Origin: Trichobilharzia regenti
Taxonomy: Eukaryota; Platyhelminthes; Trematoda; Strigeidida; Schistosomatidae
Direction of reading: 5' to 3'
NCBI GenBank assembly: GCA_944472135.2
Contig: OX235262.1
Location: forward strand, 62,096,440-62,160,439
DNA length: 64,000 nucleotides
A program made the position numbers and the translations under genes. This document shows, one piece after another, positions 1-11,545 of the stretch (its first letter is position 1; each line of letters begins with the position of its first letter). The notes beneath the pieces are model-generated. The model saw only the letters and a list, made by a program, of their open reading frames with translations, had not been told where the DNA came from and made no database searches.

Positions 1-1605
1 AGTCCCATCGGGTTGGTGTAAGTCACTGATTATCCCCATATACAAGAAGGGAGACAAGTCTTCCTGTGATAATCACAGAGGGATTAGCTTGACTAATATA
101 GTATCTAAAGTCTTAGGCTCAATAATCATGCGTAGACTAAGTGGTGCTCGGGAAGCACAAACACGAGAGAGCCAGGCAGGCTTTAGACCAGGAAGAGGGT
201 GTATTGATCATATCTTCACCCTCCGACAGATTCTAGAACATAGGCATTCCTACCGGCGTCCAACAGTCATTATATTTCTTGACCTAAAGGCAGCATTCGA
301 CTCTGTCGATCGGGAAGTTCTCTGGAGATGCTTGGCTGTAAAGGGAATTCCAAGAAAATATATTGCACTGATTAAGGCACTCTATTCGTACTCATACAGC
401 CAGGTGAGGGCTTACGGCGAGCTGTCATCTGAACTGATGACAACCAGTGGTGTCCGTCAAGGATGCCCATTATCTCCTTTTCTATTCAACTTCATCATAG
501 ATGTGTTAATGGACTTAACCCTAGGTGACTTCAGTGACTCAGGAATTGACTTGCTACCGGGGAATAATCTCGTTGACTTGGAATATGCAGACGATATAGT
601 CCTTCTAGGCGAAGACGCTGACGAAATGCAGAGTCTTCTAAACACCTTGAGCCGCAATCTACGAATGTTTGGCATGCGATTCGCTCCCGCCAAATGCAAG
701 ATGATGTTACAGGACTGGACTACATCGACGCCTAGTTTAAAAATAGGAAGTGAAGTGGTAGAGCACGTTGACCGCTTCACTTATTTGGGAAGTACCATCA
801 GCCCCAACGGGCTGATCTCTGACGAAATCTCAGCACGAATACAAGGGGCTCGTTTCGCATTTGTTAGTTTACGCCGACTCTGGCGTAGACGAGATGTTCG
901 ACTATCGACCAAAGGGCGGGTGTACTGCTCATCAGTCCGCTCCGTCCTCCTTTATGGTTGTGAGACCTGGCCACTCAGAGTGGAAGACATGAAAAGACTA
1001 GCTGTCTTTGATCATAGGTGCCTGCGTTCTATTTCCCGTGTAAAGTGGCATAATAAGGTGAGCAACATGGAGGTTAGGCGTAGAGTTCTAGGTAAACAGG
1101 GGAAATCAATCGACGAAGTCGTGAAGCTACAAAGACTGAGATGGTTAGGACATGTGTTACGTATGCCAAGCCATCGCCTCCCTCGACGAGCTATGTTAGC
1201 GGATATAGGGTCAGGCTGGAAAAAAGCTAGCGGCGGTCAAACAAAAACTTGGCATCAGTCAATGAAATCCACAACAGTTGGTCTAAGCCACGTAGGACGG
1301 TGTTGACTTCCAGGCTGGGGTCCTCGGGACGGTAAAAATCTATGGTTGGAAACAATTGGTGACATGGCCCAAAATCGTTCTCAGTGGCGCAGATGCATCC
1401 ACTCCCTGTGACTTATGATCTTCAATGAAACTGTTTTGTATTTCTTTATTACTCCTTTGTCTCACACCTCTGCTCACTGTTTCTATTATGCTTTTCTTGT
1501 ACTTTCTTCTCTTGCTTCGCGTGCTACACGGAATGTGGCGACTTGAACTTCCGCACATTTGTGCAAAGTTCTATGTCGAAAACAGACAGACAGACAGACA
1601 GCCCA
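1..1605 (+). mobile_element. 3' part of an RTE/SR2-type non-LTR retrotransposon
   Basis: Reverse transcriptase reading frame followed by a short 3' UTR and a CAGA-type tandem tail (about 1582-1601), the usual arrangement for RTE-clade elements, which end in short repeats rather than poly(A). The 5' side (endonuclease and start) lies outside the window. It sits next to, and antisense to, the RasGAP exons, so it probably lies in an intron of that gene or just beyond the exons visible here. Family assignment is by motif recognition; subfamily is not certain. Confidence 0.85.
2..1411 (+). pseudogene. RTE-type reverse transcriptase, one internal stop
   Basis: The frame is open from the window edge; RT motifs run in order: SQAGFRPGRGCIDH, FLDLKAAFDSVD, SGVRQGCPLSPFLFN and the catalytic YADD (nt about 583-594), then the thumb and the C-terminal GLSHVGRC segment. 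A TGA at 1304-1306 stops the frame, but the same frame continues LPGWGPRD...MAQNRSQWRRCIHSL to a second TGA at 1409-1411. That downstream segment is the normal C-terminus of the family, so 1304-1306 is best read as a CGA-to-TGA decay. The product would make cDNA from the element's RNA at a nicked target. Lacking the endonuclease within the window, activity cannot be judged. Confidence 0.8.
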
Positions 1606-1995
1606 ATTAACCCAAACCTCACGATTTCCATCTAACTGCTTGGACAAACTAGTAATACATTGAATCGAACTCGCAATATGTGATCTTCTTGATACCATAA
1701 ATGACATTTAAGAAAGCAATCACGAATTCATGACGCTACACACTGCTGACTGATCGATAACTTGCAAATCGTGAATTTGAGATAAGGTAAATCAATTCCA
1801 CAACAATGCAACCGACAAATTGTAACGTGAAATCACTCGACATTAATTTGACAGGCGTTCTGAGCAACATCACAAACTTTTGAGTCTATAATGGTACGTA
1901 TGCAAAATATGACAGTGTGCCATAGTATGTACTGCAGAAAGATAGAGTGCTTATAAAAGTAAAAAATTATACATTCAATAACATGTAACACTTAC
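1606..1995. other. intergenic/intronic DNA between the RTE tail and the SH3 exon
   Basis: About 390 bases of AT-rich sequence. I see no splice-bounded exon, no RNA gene and no repeat I can name here. Confidence 0.5.
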
Positions 1996-2110
1996 CTCAA
2001 CGCACGATTTAGGTAAGTAACCTGAATGACGAGATTTCAATGAAGTGGCTAGTAACCAATCCGAGTTCGGGTCTTCATGAACCAATAAGAAACGATCGTC
2101 AACAGCACAT
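1996..2110 (-). CDS. RASA1: RasGAP (RASA1-type) exon: second half of SH3 domain
   Basis: Minus-strand exon of 115 nt with a pyrimidine-rich acceptor ending in TTAG just above 2110 and donor GAG|GTAAGT at its lower end. Read in the phase left by the 3197-3273 exon (two bases carried over) it translates GCAVDDRFLLVHEDPNSDWL, then LATSLKSRHSGYLPKSCVE. This fits the ALYDY-to-C-terminal half of an SH3 domain (W of the ligand groove, then G-Y-L-P). SH3 domains bind proline-rich peptides; in RasGAP it lies between the two SH2 domains. The second SH2, PH, C2 and GAP domains would lie at lower coordinates and are not in this window. Exon length leaves phase 0. Confidence 0.75.
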
Positions 2111-3196
2111 CTAAGAATGATAAAGAGTAACAGTAGTTACTACAAGTTAGGAGTGAAGCGTGCCTATAACTTGGGGACTTCCGAAGCGAAAACTGAACTG
2201 AAATTTCAACGCAGAACTTTGCATAAAAGTAAGGTATATCAAGTTGCTAAAACCCACTAAATGTACACATAAAGATAAATAGAAAATATACAAAGAAACT
2301 ATAATGGGCAGAAATGTACGAGAAAAGAATAATCAGATGGAGAAAAATGAGGAATTAATCCATCTAGGAGATTATAAAGAGTGGATTCTTCAGCACCATC
2401 GAGAACGATTTTGAGCCATATCAACAATAGTCTGTAGCCATTGGTCCTTAGAGTCTTGAACATCCCAGCCAGGCAGTCTATACCTCCCTACGTGGTTCAA
2501 ACTAAGTGTTATGTACTCGTCGCTAAATTATTGTTATGGACTGGTCGAGAAACTAATAGTCCTGACGCAAGAAGGCGGAAATCAGAAGACCACTAGGGTT
2601 GCGATGATACTTCTATTTTCCAAACACAAGAAGAATGCAAAAGTGGTATCGCACCAAAGTGGTAAGTAAGTGTAAGTAAGTAGGTCACACAAATTGTGAG
2701 GACGAAATAGAAAAAAAACTAAGTCACTAATCCATTTCTGAATACTTTTTGTAATAACGTAATGACATATTTTACTATGCTTCTGTAATTATGAATACTG
2801 TTGTGTAGATTTCAGAAATGATGAAGACGAGATGGGAACTTTTCCCACAGGACTCATTTCATTTTAAAGTTCTTCCTCAACTGAATACAGTTTGACGTCC
2901 ACAAATCATTCAAACTAACTGTTGAATAACATACCGTAAAGATAAATGCTCTAAATCATCGAATAAGTGAAAGAGGGTAGTGAAGAAATACGCAAATGTG
3001 TATCTTCGTCATGGCTTTATTCCTCTCTTCTTCATTTTTGCAACACTTATTTTGAAGTTTCATGGCATGTTATAGAACAAGTGGTTTTAATAGTTTAGGG
3101 CCATCTGAATCTGATGGGAAGTTATTCAACTTCTGAAAATACGTCATAAAACAATTTAAAAAATTTAAATTTACCAAATTAAGTTAATTTACTCAC
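2111..3196. other. intron of the RasGAP-like gene, with transposon debris
   Basis: GT...AG bounded interval between the two SH3 exons. It contains the RTE and LTR fragments listed at 2380-2640; the rest (2641-3196) shows nothing I can support. Confidence 0.6.
2380..2640 (-). mobile_element. RTE 3' fragment joined to a Gypsy-like LTR end
   Basis: On the minus strand 2385-2505 reads as the C-terminus of an RTE polymerase (LPGWDVQDSKDQWLQTIVDM, then AQNRSRW, with one stop), matching the end of the element at 1307-1408. Directly upstream in that orientation, 2515-2640 matches the end of the LTR-like sequence at about 45255-45350 (shared GGAAAATA, GGTGGTCTTCTGATTTCC-like and GCGTCAGGACTATTA blocks, then AATT[T/G]GGCGACG-like bases). 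Confidence 0.6.
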
Positions 3197-3273
3197 CCAA
3201 GTCGATCATAAGCATTATCTGGCTCAAAATCCTGAATAGCACGTAAGCGTTGTGTATGATATTCAATAGGAAG
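3197..3273 (-). CDS. RASA1: RasGAP (RASA1-type) exon: linker and start of SH3 domain
   Basis: 77-nt minus-strand exon with acceptor ATTTCAG| above 3273 and donor TTGG|GTGAGT at 3191-3196. It starts in phase 0, matching the phase-0 end of the upstream exon, and reads LPIEYHTQRLRAIQDFEPDN then AYDRL plus two bases. RLRAIQDFEPDNAYDRL is the first strand and RT-loop of an SH3 domain and aligns with the corresponding RASA1 segment (RRVRAI...). The two leftover bases plus the first base of the 1996-2110 exon make a glycine codon, so the SH3 domain continues without a break. Confidence 0.75.
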
Positions 3274-5577
3274 CTGAAATTATTCGAAAATAAAAGTCTA
3301 GCAAATTAAAAATGAAAATAGATAATAGCAACAACAGAGGCAGTGGTGGACTTCAAAAAACCTGAAAATAATATTGTTAGTCCGCTTGTGATTGATTCAT
3401 TTCGTATGGTGCACGTTGGTGTTAGTACTTAGTTACCAGGAATAGATTTTTCATTTGGCAGACTATAGGTAACACTGATTATGTGAAGGCTGATGATAAT
3501 ATCCAGCCGTCCATATTGTAGTAGGTGGAAGGGGTTGAGAATTCTGGGCCTAATAACTGATAGCTGAGTGCTTAAGCTAATAAAATATACCCCTATGGCA
3601 CGGAATGGTGTGATACTGCTTACTGATTGGTGACGTCTGTAGGACAGTTAGTCTACTGCTCACAATAATGTTTTTTAAAGAATCACACACTCGCTGGCTT
3701 GCCTTCTATCCTTTGATATTATTGATGTAACACTATTCCATCAGATATCTAGCATTCCTGTTGCCATTTTCATTGCAAGTGTTTAGTTTTGTTTCAATGA
3801 ACAGACATTCATTGATCAGCGCCTTCCTGCAGCTAACTACACTACTCACATTAAGAATGCTACTCTGTCCTGCTCTATTGTAGAACTGTTACCAATGTAA
3901 GTATGCTGTTATTCGAAATTAGGCGCGAAAATGAGTGCGAATATTTCAAAGTATCCATAAAATAGGCGTAAAATGTAGTTTGATAGGTCTGCAAACAACT
4001 GAAATTGTACGAAATACTTATGTTTCACCTATTCATTTTTTTTAAATAAACTTTGAACAGTATTAGCACCAAGAAGTGAGCTTCATAAAATAACCGAGTA
4101 GAGCTTTCTATTCAAATACAGTTACACATTTTATGTGACATTTGAGATACTGCCTGGAATTACAGACAGAAACAGATGGTTACCCGAAGTCACTAATTCC
4201 CGCGCCTTGGACTCACATCTGATGCCCACGGTGATAGAGCAGCGTGCTTCCGTGAGTGTCAGTGACCATTTGTTTGCACCATAGATTCGGAATCAAGGTT
4301 TCCCGGTTCTCTTAGGTGAATCCATAATTTATATCAATGTCGTAGTGGGGAGCGGACTCTAGCATTACCCCTTCCGCTTTTATAGTAATACTCAAAGGCA
4401 GTGTGGAGGCAATAAATACAGCTCATCAGGCATGGGATACGAATATGTGGCTACATAAGAGTAACTTGAAGGGAAGAGCGAAGTCCACACACCCACAGCT
4501 GTATTAGCTAATTTATGGAAAGCATTAACGAACAGAGGAAATATCACCCCTAATGTAACTGTTAAGTATAGTCTCCCCGGCCCACAGAGGAAGCATTGAC
4601 TGAATTTGGTTAGCATTCTGCAGTAATAACATTTTATGATCAAAACGAAGTGTACACTCCACAGAATACTCAAAAATAGTTTACGGAGAACATGCAGACC
4701 ATTCACGTAACTTCGTATGAATGGTTAGATATTGTAGGTTCGTAGTAGTGAAGAGAATCTGACTGGTAAATAAAATTTTTCGTATGAAACTTTCACATAC
4801 TGATTTCTAAAATATAATAGTAATAGTGGCGATGATAACAACACTAGACATGAAATGCAGAACAAGACCAGTAGAAACATGCAACTCAGTCAGCTTACAA
4901 CAATATAAAGGGCAAGATTTAATAGACTAGATGTATAAGGTACTATGTGGGGGATAATGTAAATCTACTTATTATAAAAACTGAAAATTAAACACGTACT
5001 GTTCGACATTACTTATGTACGCTTCATAAGAGCCATAAATTCTTAGTTAACTTATAGAACAAAAAAATATTTTACGTGGTACACAACCATTCGAATATTT
5101 CGAAAAATATTTTATGTACTCACATCAGACTTGCATTATAACAGATTTATTTAGTGTTTTTAAATATTGACCAGCACTCACAATCACAATATTTTCACTT
5201 CCGTGACTTACCAATTATGCTTTGTTGTTGTAAGTCATTTTAGTGATTATTGGTGGCGAGCTACTAGGAAAGAAACCTCCCATCGTCAAGTTATAACAAA
5301 TTTACACCCATCTGACTACTTACATTTAAGTTACAAGTTACGTACAAAGCTTTTACTAAGCACTATGGGACAGACCCATTTAACTAGGAGTCCGAAACAG
5401 ATACTATATCTAAGTCTTCATTGAACTACCTGTGTCCATTTTTTACACCAAGCTTAATATATAAACATTACGTAGGAATATTTTTACGTTGAAAATATAA
5501 CACTACGTATATGAAACTTGGAAAACACCATGAAATACTGATATGAATGCAACAAATAAATACATGTATCAACTTAC
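3274..5577. other. large intron of the RasGAP-like gene
   Basis: 2.3-kb interval between matched splice sites of the SH2 and SH3 exons. A stretch around 4190-4440 (GC-richer, with phrases such as GATGCCCACGGTGATAGAGC) looks like a dispersed repeat but I cannot name it. No exon-like frame with good splice sites was found on either strand. Confidence 0.5.
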
Positions 5578-5710
5578 ACTAGTAGGTGGGATGGGATGTT
5601 TAAGGCGTTCACCTGTCATTATGTCACGGGTGTAATACCTCGACAAACAGCCATCTAAACTGTCGAAAAATCTTCCACCAAGTTGAAAGCAATGGAAACG
5701 TGGGATAAGT
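5578..5710 (-). CDS. RASA1: RasGAP (RASA1-type) exon: C-terminal half of first SH2 domain
   Basis: 133-nt minus-strand exon, donor AGT|GTAAGT at 5572-5577, acceptor TGTAG| at 5711-5712. One base completes the arginine codon begun in the 5750-5920 exon, then LIPRFHCFQLGGRFFDSLDG, CLSRYYTRDIMTGERLKHPI and PPTS. GGRFFDSLDGCLSRYY matches the conserved GGRRFSSLSDLIGYY block of the RASA1 N-terminal SH2 domain, and GERLKHPIPP matches GEKLLYPVAPP. The intron separating it from the next exon upstream is only 39 bp (5711-5749), a size typical of schistosome genes. Confidence 0.82.
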
Positions 5711-5749
5711 CTACATAATACTTAGACTGGTGACTATATATTTATCTAC

Positions 5750-5920
5750 CTGAAGTGAAAACAGACACGCGCTGAGGAAAGATATGATAGGACATATATG
5801 TTCTCCCATGTATCATTGCCATGAGTTGTACGGCTTAGACGTAAAAGATAACTGTTTGGTATATTGAAAGTTTGTAGGCGCTTCTCTGCCTCAGCCCGAT
5901 CAATGTAACCGTGATAGTAG
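5750..5920 (-). CDS. RASA1: RasGAP (RASA1-type) exon: N-terminal half of first SH2 domain
   Basis: 171-nt minus-strand exon bounded by acceptor CACTGTAG| (5921-5922) and donor TTCAG|GTAGAT. It encodes YYHGYIDRAEAEKRLQ, then NSYLLRLSR and IYVLSYLSS: the classic SH2 opening W/Y-Y-H-G, the R-x-x-A-E helix, and the FLLR/YLLR phosphotyrosine-binding strand whose arginine contacts phosphate. Together with the 5578-5710 exon it makes one complete SH2 domain whose best fit by eye is the first SH2 of RASA1 (WYHGKLDRTIAEERL, VLSFLSQ). An insertion (THGNDTWEN) lies between strands. The exon that precedes it (phase 2) was not found; it must lie at higher coordinates, perhaps beyond the transposon cluster. 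Confidence 0.85.
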
Positions 5921-8900
5921 CTACAGTGCAATTAAAGAATTGACATATCAAGTATATGAAATATAAAATTTAGTAAATAGGATATTTGACAAATTAACCA
6001 GTGAATATCAAAATTAACTACGGTTGGATTTTTATTGGAATTCATCTTTCATAAAATTATGTAATTTTATTTATTGGATACGGCCATCTTTCTTAAAATG
6101 TTATAGAAATGAACACATAAATACTACATAAATGCATTAAAAACATTTTAATAAAACAAGAACTCATTTCTAAGTGAATTGACAACTCTAGGATATAGTT
6201 TGATTTTTGCATTATTTCTAAAGTAAAATACGTCAAGAAAACTTATTAACGGTTTAACTATTAAGTGCTGTACGAAACGGATAACCACATATTAGACTAA
6301 CTGTGTGTGACAGAAAATAACAATAGGTGCTTGGTAGTAGGTGATTTTAAGACCACATATTAACAAGAAGGAACCAACAACAGCTGGCTCATACAACCGC
6401 TTTAACGGTGAGCTCTTGTCAAGTGTGTACTAGTAAACTTTATGATCGAAGGTTTCAGCTTGGATGGCATCTGATACTACTGGCTTGAAGACCACCAACG
6501 TACTAAAACTAAGTTCTCTGAGTCGCACCTTTCATGTATTAGGCCATCAGCAACATTTACTGTATGACTTTACTGCACTACCGGGTGCTCAAACTTCGGT
6601 AGGTCAAGCGAGCTTCAAACTCAGAACCCAGTGGTCGGGAGTGGCTAGACAAATCCCCATACTCCATTCAACGCATGTTAGACCTTACCTTTACAACAGC
6701 CTACAGGCTGTCACACTACTTTAAGAACGGAACACGTCTTAGAAGAAGTACTAAAGTAAGGCACTAGACTGGTAAAGGAATCTGTTGCCTCGACTACGAA
6801 AAAGGATGGAAATATTAAGTCCAGCAGAACCATACTGTGGAAGGACATGCGCCCCAACTTTGATATATCGTGAAACAAATTGTGTAGGATATCTCTAAAA
6901 CATGACCACAGATAGGTAGTTGAACTTTGGCCAAATAATCTGGGGATGGAATTCAGACTCTTGTAAACGGTAGCGAACTAATGGAGTTCATTACTGAGAC
7001 TAGTGGTATCTGTTGCTTTATTGAACGCTTCCATAGATGCTCGATCACAACTAAGGACGTCATCAGGCCTACTGCTTCACCCCATGAAGACTAGTAACTT
7101 TAATCAAATAAGTCTTCTAGTCGGAACACGATGACGCCAGTCGAACTCACAACTCCTAAAAGTAATTACGAAATATGCCCGTTAATTCATAAGGAAAAAC
7201 AGTTTTCGTTCAGCGAAGAAATGTATCTTTTTAACGACTTCATTTTCAAGCTGTAGTCGTAATTACACTACGGAAAAAGGCATTAAGTGGCACTAGAGAT
7301 TGCTCAATTAATGCACATACGACAAGAATAAGGGTAATTAAAATGTATTAAGGGGGGTAGAGATGAAATGGGTTAATTATAAAACTTAAAAGTAAACCAA
7401 AATACACATCACCACATATATTTTCCTATTACCCTACGAACCCCACCTTAAGTATGTAGCTATTGCACTTCCAAGACAACATAAGTATTAAAATAACACC
7501 TTCTGCGCAAAAAGATATCTCCGGCTTTTACAATTGACATGGAAAATGTCTCTAAAATGTATTCCCTGATGGCGAATTGTTCATAACACCGATTACTGTT
7601 CTAAGCTTCTTCAACTAATGAAATCATACCAACCAACCAGTTGGTTGCACTGTAATAGCTATTACAATGCTCTCGTACAGTGATCTGTAATTCAACAGTG
7701 ATGAATTCACAGTTTTGTCACGTTTTTAGGTGGACATTGGCTTATTTAGTTGTGACAGTCCATTAGAATCTAACAGTTCTCAAAAAGTACATGAAAGACG
7801 AAAAAGTATAGAAAGCTCGCCCTTACTGTTCTAATGATGGAAGGTTCTGAACAACGCAGATATCCTCGGTTGTTGCCTCCGGCATACAGTAAGACAAACG
7901 GTTTACATGTAGTGACCTTCCCAACGAATTTCCCACTTCTTATTCAATATCCAATAGCCTATTGGTTAAGTTCTGTTAACCTTGTGAATTTCGACTCTCA
8001 CTTCTTGTTGTTTCAGAGGTGTTCCAGGCCCTTTTTGAATTCCTACTGGTTGGAATACTACAGCTTCGCTAAACGCGATGAGATGAGAGATATCCAATAT
8101 CGTTAAAGGTTCCTGGTCTTCGATAAATTTCTGCGTAGTTCGTCCTACCACTCGACCGACGTAACTTCGGCTGACTCCAAAAGGTTATAGATATAATTAG
8201 TGTTGGTTTTGTAGACTAAAAAAGAGGGAAAGAAAACAAAAAAATAGACATATAATGAAATTTGAAAGTGAAATATGTGTATATAGTGCGTGTGTGTATA
8301 CAACACTAATAATAGCATAGGTGAAGTAATATTTTGAATAAACAGGAGAGTAAGAAACGAGAGAATCTGAAGAAAACGATGGGTTTACGTATATGTTCAT
8401 TAAGTTTGTGAGATTTTTAGGGGATTTCGTATCCTCTGATAGAATTGGTGGTGAATTATAAACTTTCAACTGTCTACACATACGTTTTTATAACTGCATC
8501 AGAAGTCCCGGCGTAAGTGCTATGAACTGTCTATGCACGAAAGAGACTCCAACGGCAGACATGCCATTGCTCTTGCATATTTGATATTTGTGTTTAGTTT
8601 ATCTGTAAGGAGTTGCCCTAGGTAACACTGTCCATGTGCTGCAGAGGTTGACTGGGCATTTACGGTGCACGGATGATTACTGCCTAAGCATTTATCAGTG
8701 TTGAAAGCCAACCTACTTTCCGAAGTTCAGTTCCCCAGGTTTTCCAGGCCTTTCTGAATTACGCGGTCTAGTTGATTTGAGTTTGGCTGATTTGTTTCGT
8801 TTGATCTAGGTGGCTGCATTTGACGTGATTTTTATTTGGCTTGAACTGTGTTGATTTCGTTACGAATAGTCGTCAAAAGCTGTCTCTAAGCCTGAAGGCA

Positions 8901-9082
8901 TTTACCGTGCAGGGGGATGCTTGAGAATTATAGGGTACACCTAAAATCCTTGGTATTAACTCTTGTTTGTGGCGTCTCAATGATTTTTGCAGAGCTTCGT
9001 TTTATCACTTGTGTTCATATTTGTCGTTCACGAGAGTGTCAGTCAACGTTTGTGATTATAATCAGGAATTTTCCAAAACGGT
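5921..9082. other. unassigned DNA upstream of the SH2 exon
   Basis: 3.1 kb without a gene I can support. Short open frames (for example 6464-6724, 7834-8106 and 8520-8711) lack convincing splice sites or recognisable domains. 6560-6680 and 7830-8180 have a higher GC content and a repeat-like look, but no family could be named. Confidence 0.4.
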
Positions 9083-9160
9083 AATTATAATAATAATAAT
9101 TTATTTTCATATAAACATAAATTTACATGAAAATGCATGCCATTTTTACAGGCACGATCA
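9083..9160 (-). repeat. CR1-like LINE 3'-tail fragment
   Basis: Minus orientation: TGCCTGTAAAAATGGCATGC, a TTTTCAT...ATGAAAA hairpin, then a run of ATT triplets. The same module ends the larger CR1-like copies in this window, so this is a heavily 5'-truncated insertion. Confidence 0.7.
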
Positions 9161-9304
9161 AGGAATTCCGCTAGAATTTCCGAAACAATTCACTTTCAAG
9201 TTGCCTATTGTATTCTGTTGGCAATTCGTGAATATTTAATTCAAAAGCTTCTGTTTTCATTTACTGTCAATGTCATTGAAGATTGAACGATCAATTCATT
9301 GACA

Positions 9305-9560
9305 ACATCACTCCCCATATTATACTGCTTCACTCATGAGATAGAACACAGACACCTATAATCGAACACCGGTATTCTTTTCATATTTTCCAGCATCAGG
9401 GGTTACTTCTCATAGTCTAGGTGTACAATATCATCAGCAAACTGTAAGTTGATGAGACTATTCCCTGATAAGTCTCTAAAGTCAATTATTGGCTATCCTA
9501 CTAATATACATGTGATTGGATTGAACTGATATAAGGATGACAGTTTAAGAATTCAGTCTT
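9305..9560 (-). pseudogene. RTE reverse transcriptase fragment inside the LTR unit
   Basis: Minus-strand translation shows LQFADDIVHLDYEK (the catalytic ADD region, Y to F change) and, downstream after a deletion, ENMKRIPVFDYRCLCSIS, which matches VEDMKRLAVFDHRCLRSIS in the element at the left end of the window. Stops and a deletion of the region between them make it non-functional. Confidence 0.65.
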
Positions 9561-9958
9561 GTGTTACACCCAACTAGGAAATATGTTTTCTGGGATAATT
9601 CGCAAGCAGTAACCACTGAATACAAAACATTCTGTAGACTTTCTGAAACTCATAAACTGACGCACTACTTTTGCAAGCATTATAGTGTTTCTTCAATAAA
9701 GCGAGATTCGTATATTTCGGCTGCATAAAAAGAGTAAGTGATATCCTGGGAATACCAATGACTAAAACAAGTCTCGGAATTATTCACCAAAAATTTTACT
9801 TTACTAACTACTCCAGCAGATTTTGAATAAAGACTTGACAAATATCAAATTTATGCAGGAAGAGAGGAAGATTTAGTCAACTAATGGAACCTTCGGTTTA
9901 CATAAGAGTTCTCCATGAGGAATATCTTCCTTTAAGGGCCTAAACAGATTACAACTTC

Positions 9959-10304
9959 TCTCAATGTAGTTGAAGATTGAACGATCAATTCATGGTTATT
10001 TGCTCAAACCCAACTCCTCCATACTTTTCGTGGGAGTCATCCATCCAGCAGTCATCGTCTCATTGTTCGCTGTTCGGTGGAAGACAGAAAACTATCAGAA
10101 GTATTATCGTGATTTATTGTTATAACATTTAGTCTTAGAACTTGTGTATAATAACCCTATTGTTGGTTACATATTGGCGTAAGAATAAAGGATTCTCGAG
10201 TCGCCAATCTGTGTTCTGGTTTTTCGAGTTGGTTATTACAAATTGTTTCTGAAAGTCTTCCAAGGACAGCGTGAAGTCCAGCGTAGTAAGAGCTGGAATT
10301 GACA
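9959..10304 (+). repeat. BEL/Pao LTR, family B (346 bp)
   Basis: Near-copy of the LTRs at 41112-41458 and (reverse) 47207-47553. Begins TCTCAATGTAG (one change from TGTCAATGTAG) and ends ATTGACA. Contains the shared block TTGAAGATTGAACGATCAAT near its 5' end. Confidence 0.75.
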
Positions 10305-10796
10305 TTTACAGTGATACCGGATGAACGCATTGGCACCTGGAGACAATGGCAACCAAATTGCCCTCTCTGTATCAGTGGACATCAAAAAATCTTTTGACAG
10401 AATTATGTTTAGTCACCGGTATACTAGTTGGGTTAAAGTAGAAGATGCCCTTAGTCAGCTAGAATCAGTACGATATAAATAATAATAATAATATATTCTC
10501 ATTTGTTACATGAGGGACGCCAGTTTACAGGCATCATCAATATGATAAATTACATATACGATTAGTAATCATACTTAATAATAATGTTTTAATACAATAC
10601 ATATTTTTTCCTACCTGTGCAAGACACATCAAATGTACAGGCATGGATAAGCATGATTTAAATTTCATAAATTTAGCTTATAGTTAAATTGCATGGTTGC
10701 TGACGTTTTTGTCTTCTGTTTGTGGGAACAATATGATAACCAGTCATTCAATGGAGCACATCATGAAATATAGAAATATTGTCTTCGCATTAACAA

Positions 10797-10840
10797 AAAA
10801 CCCGAGTATGTTTTGGATGGATTAAAAATACTCGGGAAAA
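10797..10840 (-). other. 3'-UTR hairpin of LINE Y1
   Basis: In the sense (minus) direction CCCGAGTA pairs with TACTCGGG over a 20-nt loop, between AAGCTTTATTTTTT and GTTAATGCGAAGAC. The Y2 copies have CCCAAGTA/TACTTGGG at the same place: both sides of one pair changed together. Confidence 0.65.
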
Positions 10841-11545
10841 AATAAAGCTTGAAGTAATTCCCCAATATAACTTAGGTGTGCACAAAACCGAAATTATTCT
10901 TGATTTATATCCAAATTTGGTAATAAATAAAATAAGTGATACACTTGTATAGTTTTGTCAGCATTTTCATCGTAACATCACGAGTGAATGTAGAATGATA
11001 ATAGTATATATTTTTTTATACATGGGTGTTTCCAAGAAAAGAAAGCCATTTTTACAGATGCGATCAGTTATGTTATGAATTACAATCATGACGTTGTACT
11101 ACGAATTGATACTTTTCCATTGGTATTAGAGTAAATTCCACAAATGTAATCCGCGTTGCGTCGTGAAGGAAGGTAATACGTAATTCACGAAGGAATTGTA
11201 AGATATGGGACCAATAATGTTTGCAGATCATTTGTCATTGTAAACGGTCAAATATCCACATACTTCATTCTCATAGAAAAAGTCAAATGGAAGCTAAAAT
11301 GGTGAGACAAAAAAGAAGACAAACAACAGCAACGCAAAAGAAAGCAAGAGGAGTCCTGAAGGAGTGATTAATAAATATATACATATATATTCTGTTTAGT
11401 AACTATGGCTATTTTTGTGCACTAACTAACTAGTCCCGTTATGCTAACTTTTATATTATGTGTGAACTAATATTACTGTCCTGTGTAGAAGTGTTTATCA
11501 TCTAGTTCCAATAATATTACAATTTATAATTGTAGTTTGTTGTAA

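Larger units (their letters stand above)
9265..10304 (+). mobile_element. small LTR-flanked unit carrying an RTE fragment, TSD TTTAC
   Basis: Starts with a 40-bp miniature LTR (9265-9304: first ~34 and last bases of the family LTR, TGTCAATG...CATTGACA) and ends with a full LTR (9959-10304). The unit is flanked by the 5-bp direct repeat TTTAC at 9260-9264 and 10305-10309, the duplication size expected for BEL/Pao integration. Its 655-bp interior is an antisense RTE polymerase fragment. A related interior-plus-LTR arrangement occurs at 40458-41458. Reading it as one transposed unit is inference. Confidence 0.6.

Noticed and set aside
4190..4440. Possible SINE with hammerhead ribozyme (CTGATGAG on the minus strand near 4425)
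   Set aside because: The partner GAAA strand and stems II/III could not be found, so no ribozyme is called.
7834..8151. Overlapping ORFs on both strands, about 60-90 codons
   Set aside because: No domain, no splice sites, and both strands equally open; looks like a chance or an old repeat that I cannot name.
8520..8711. 63-codon minus-strand ORF (MAFNTDKCLGSNHPC...)
   Set aside because: No homolog recognised and no supporting signals; kept as unassigned DNA.
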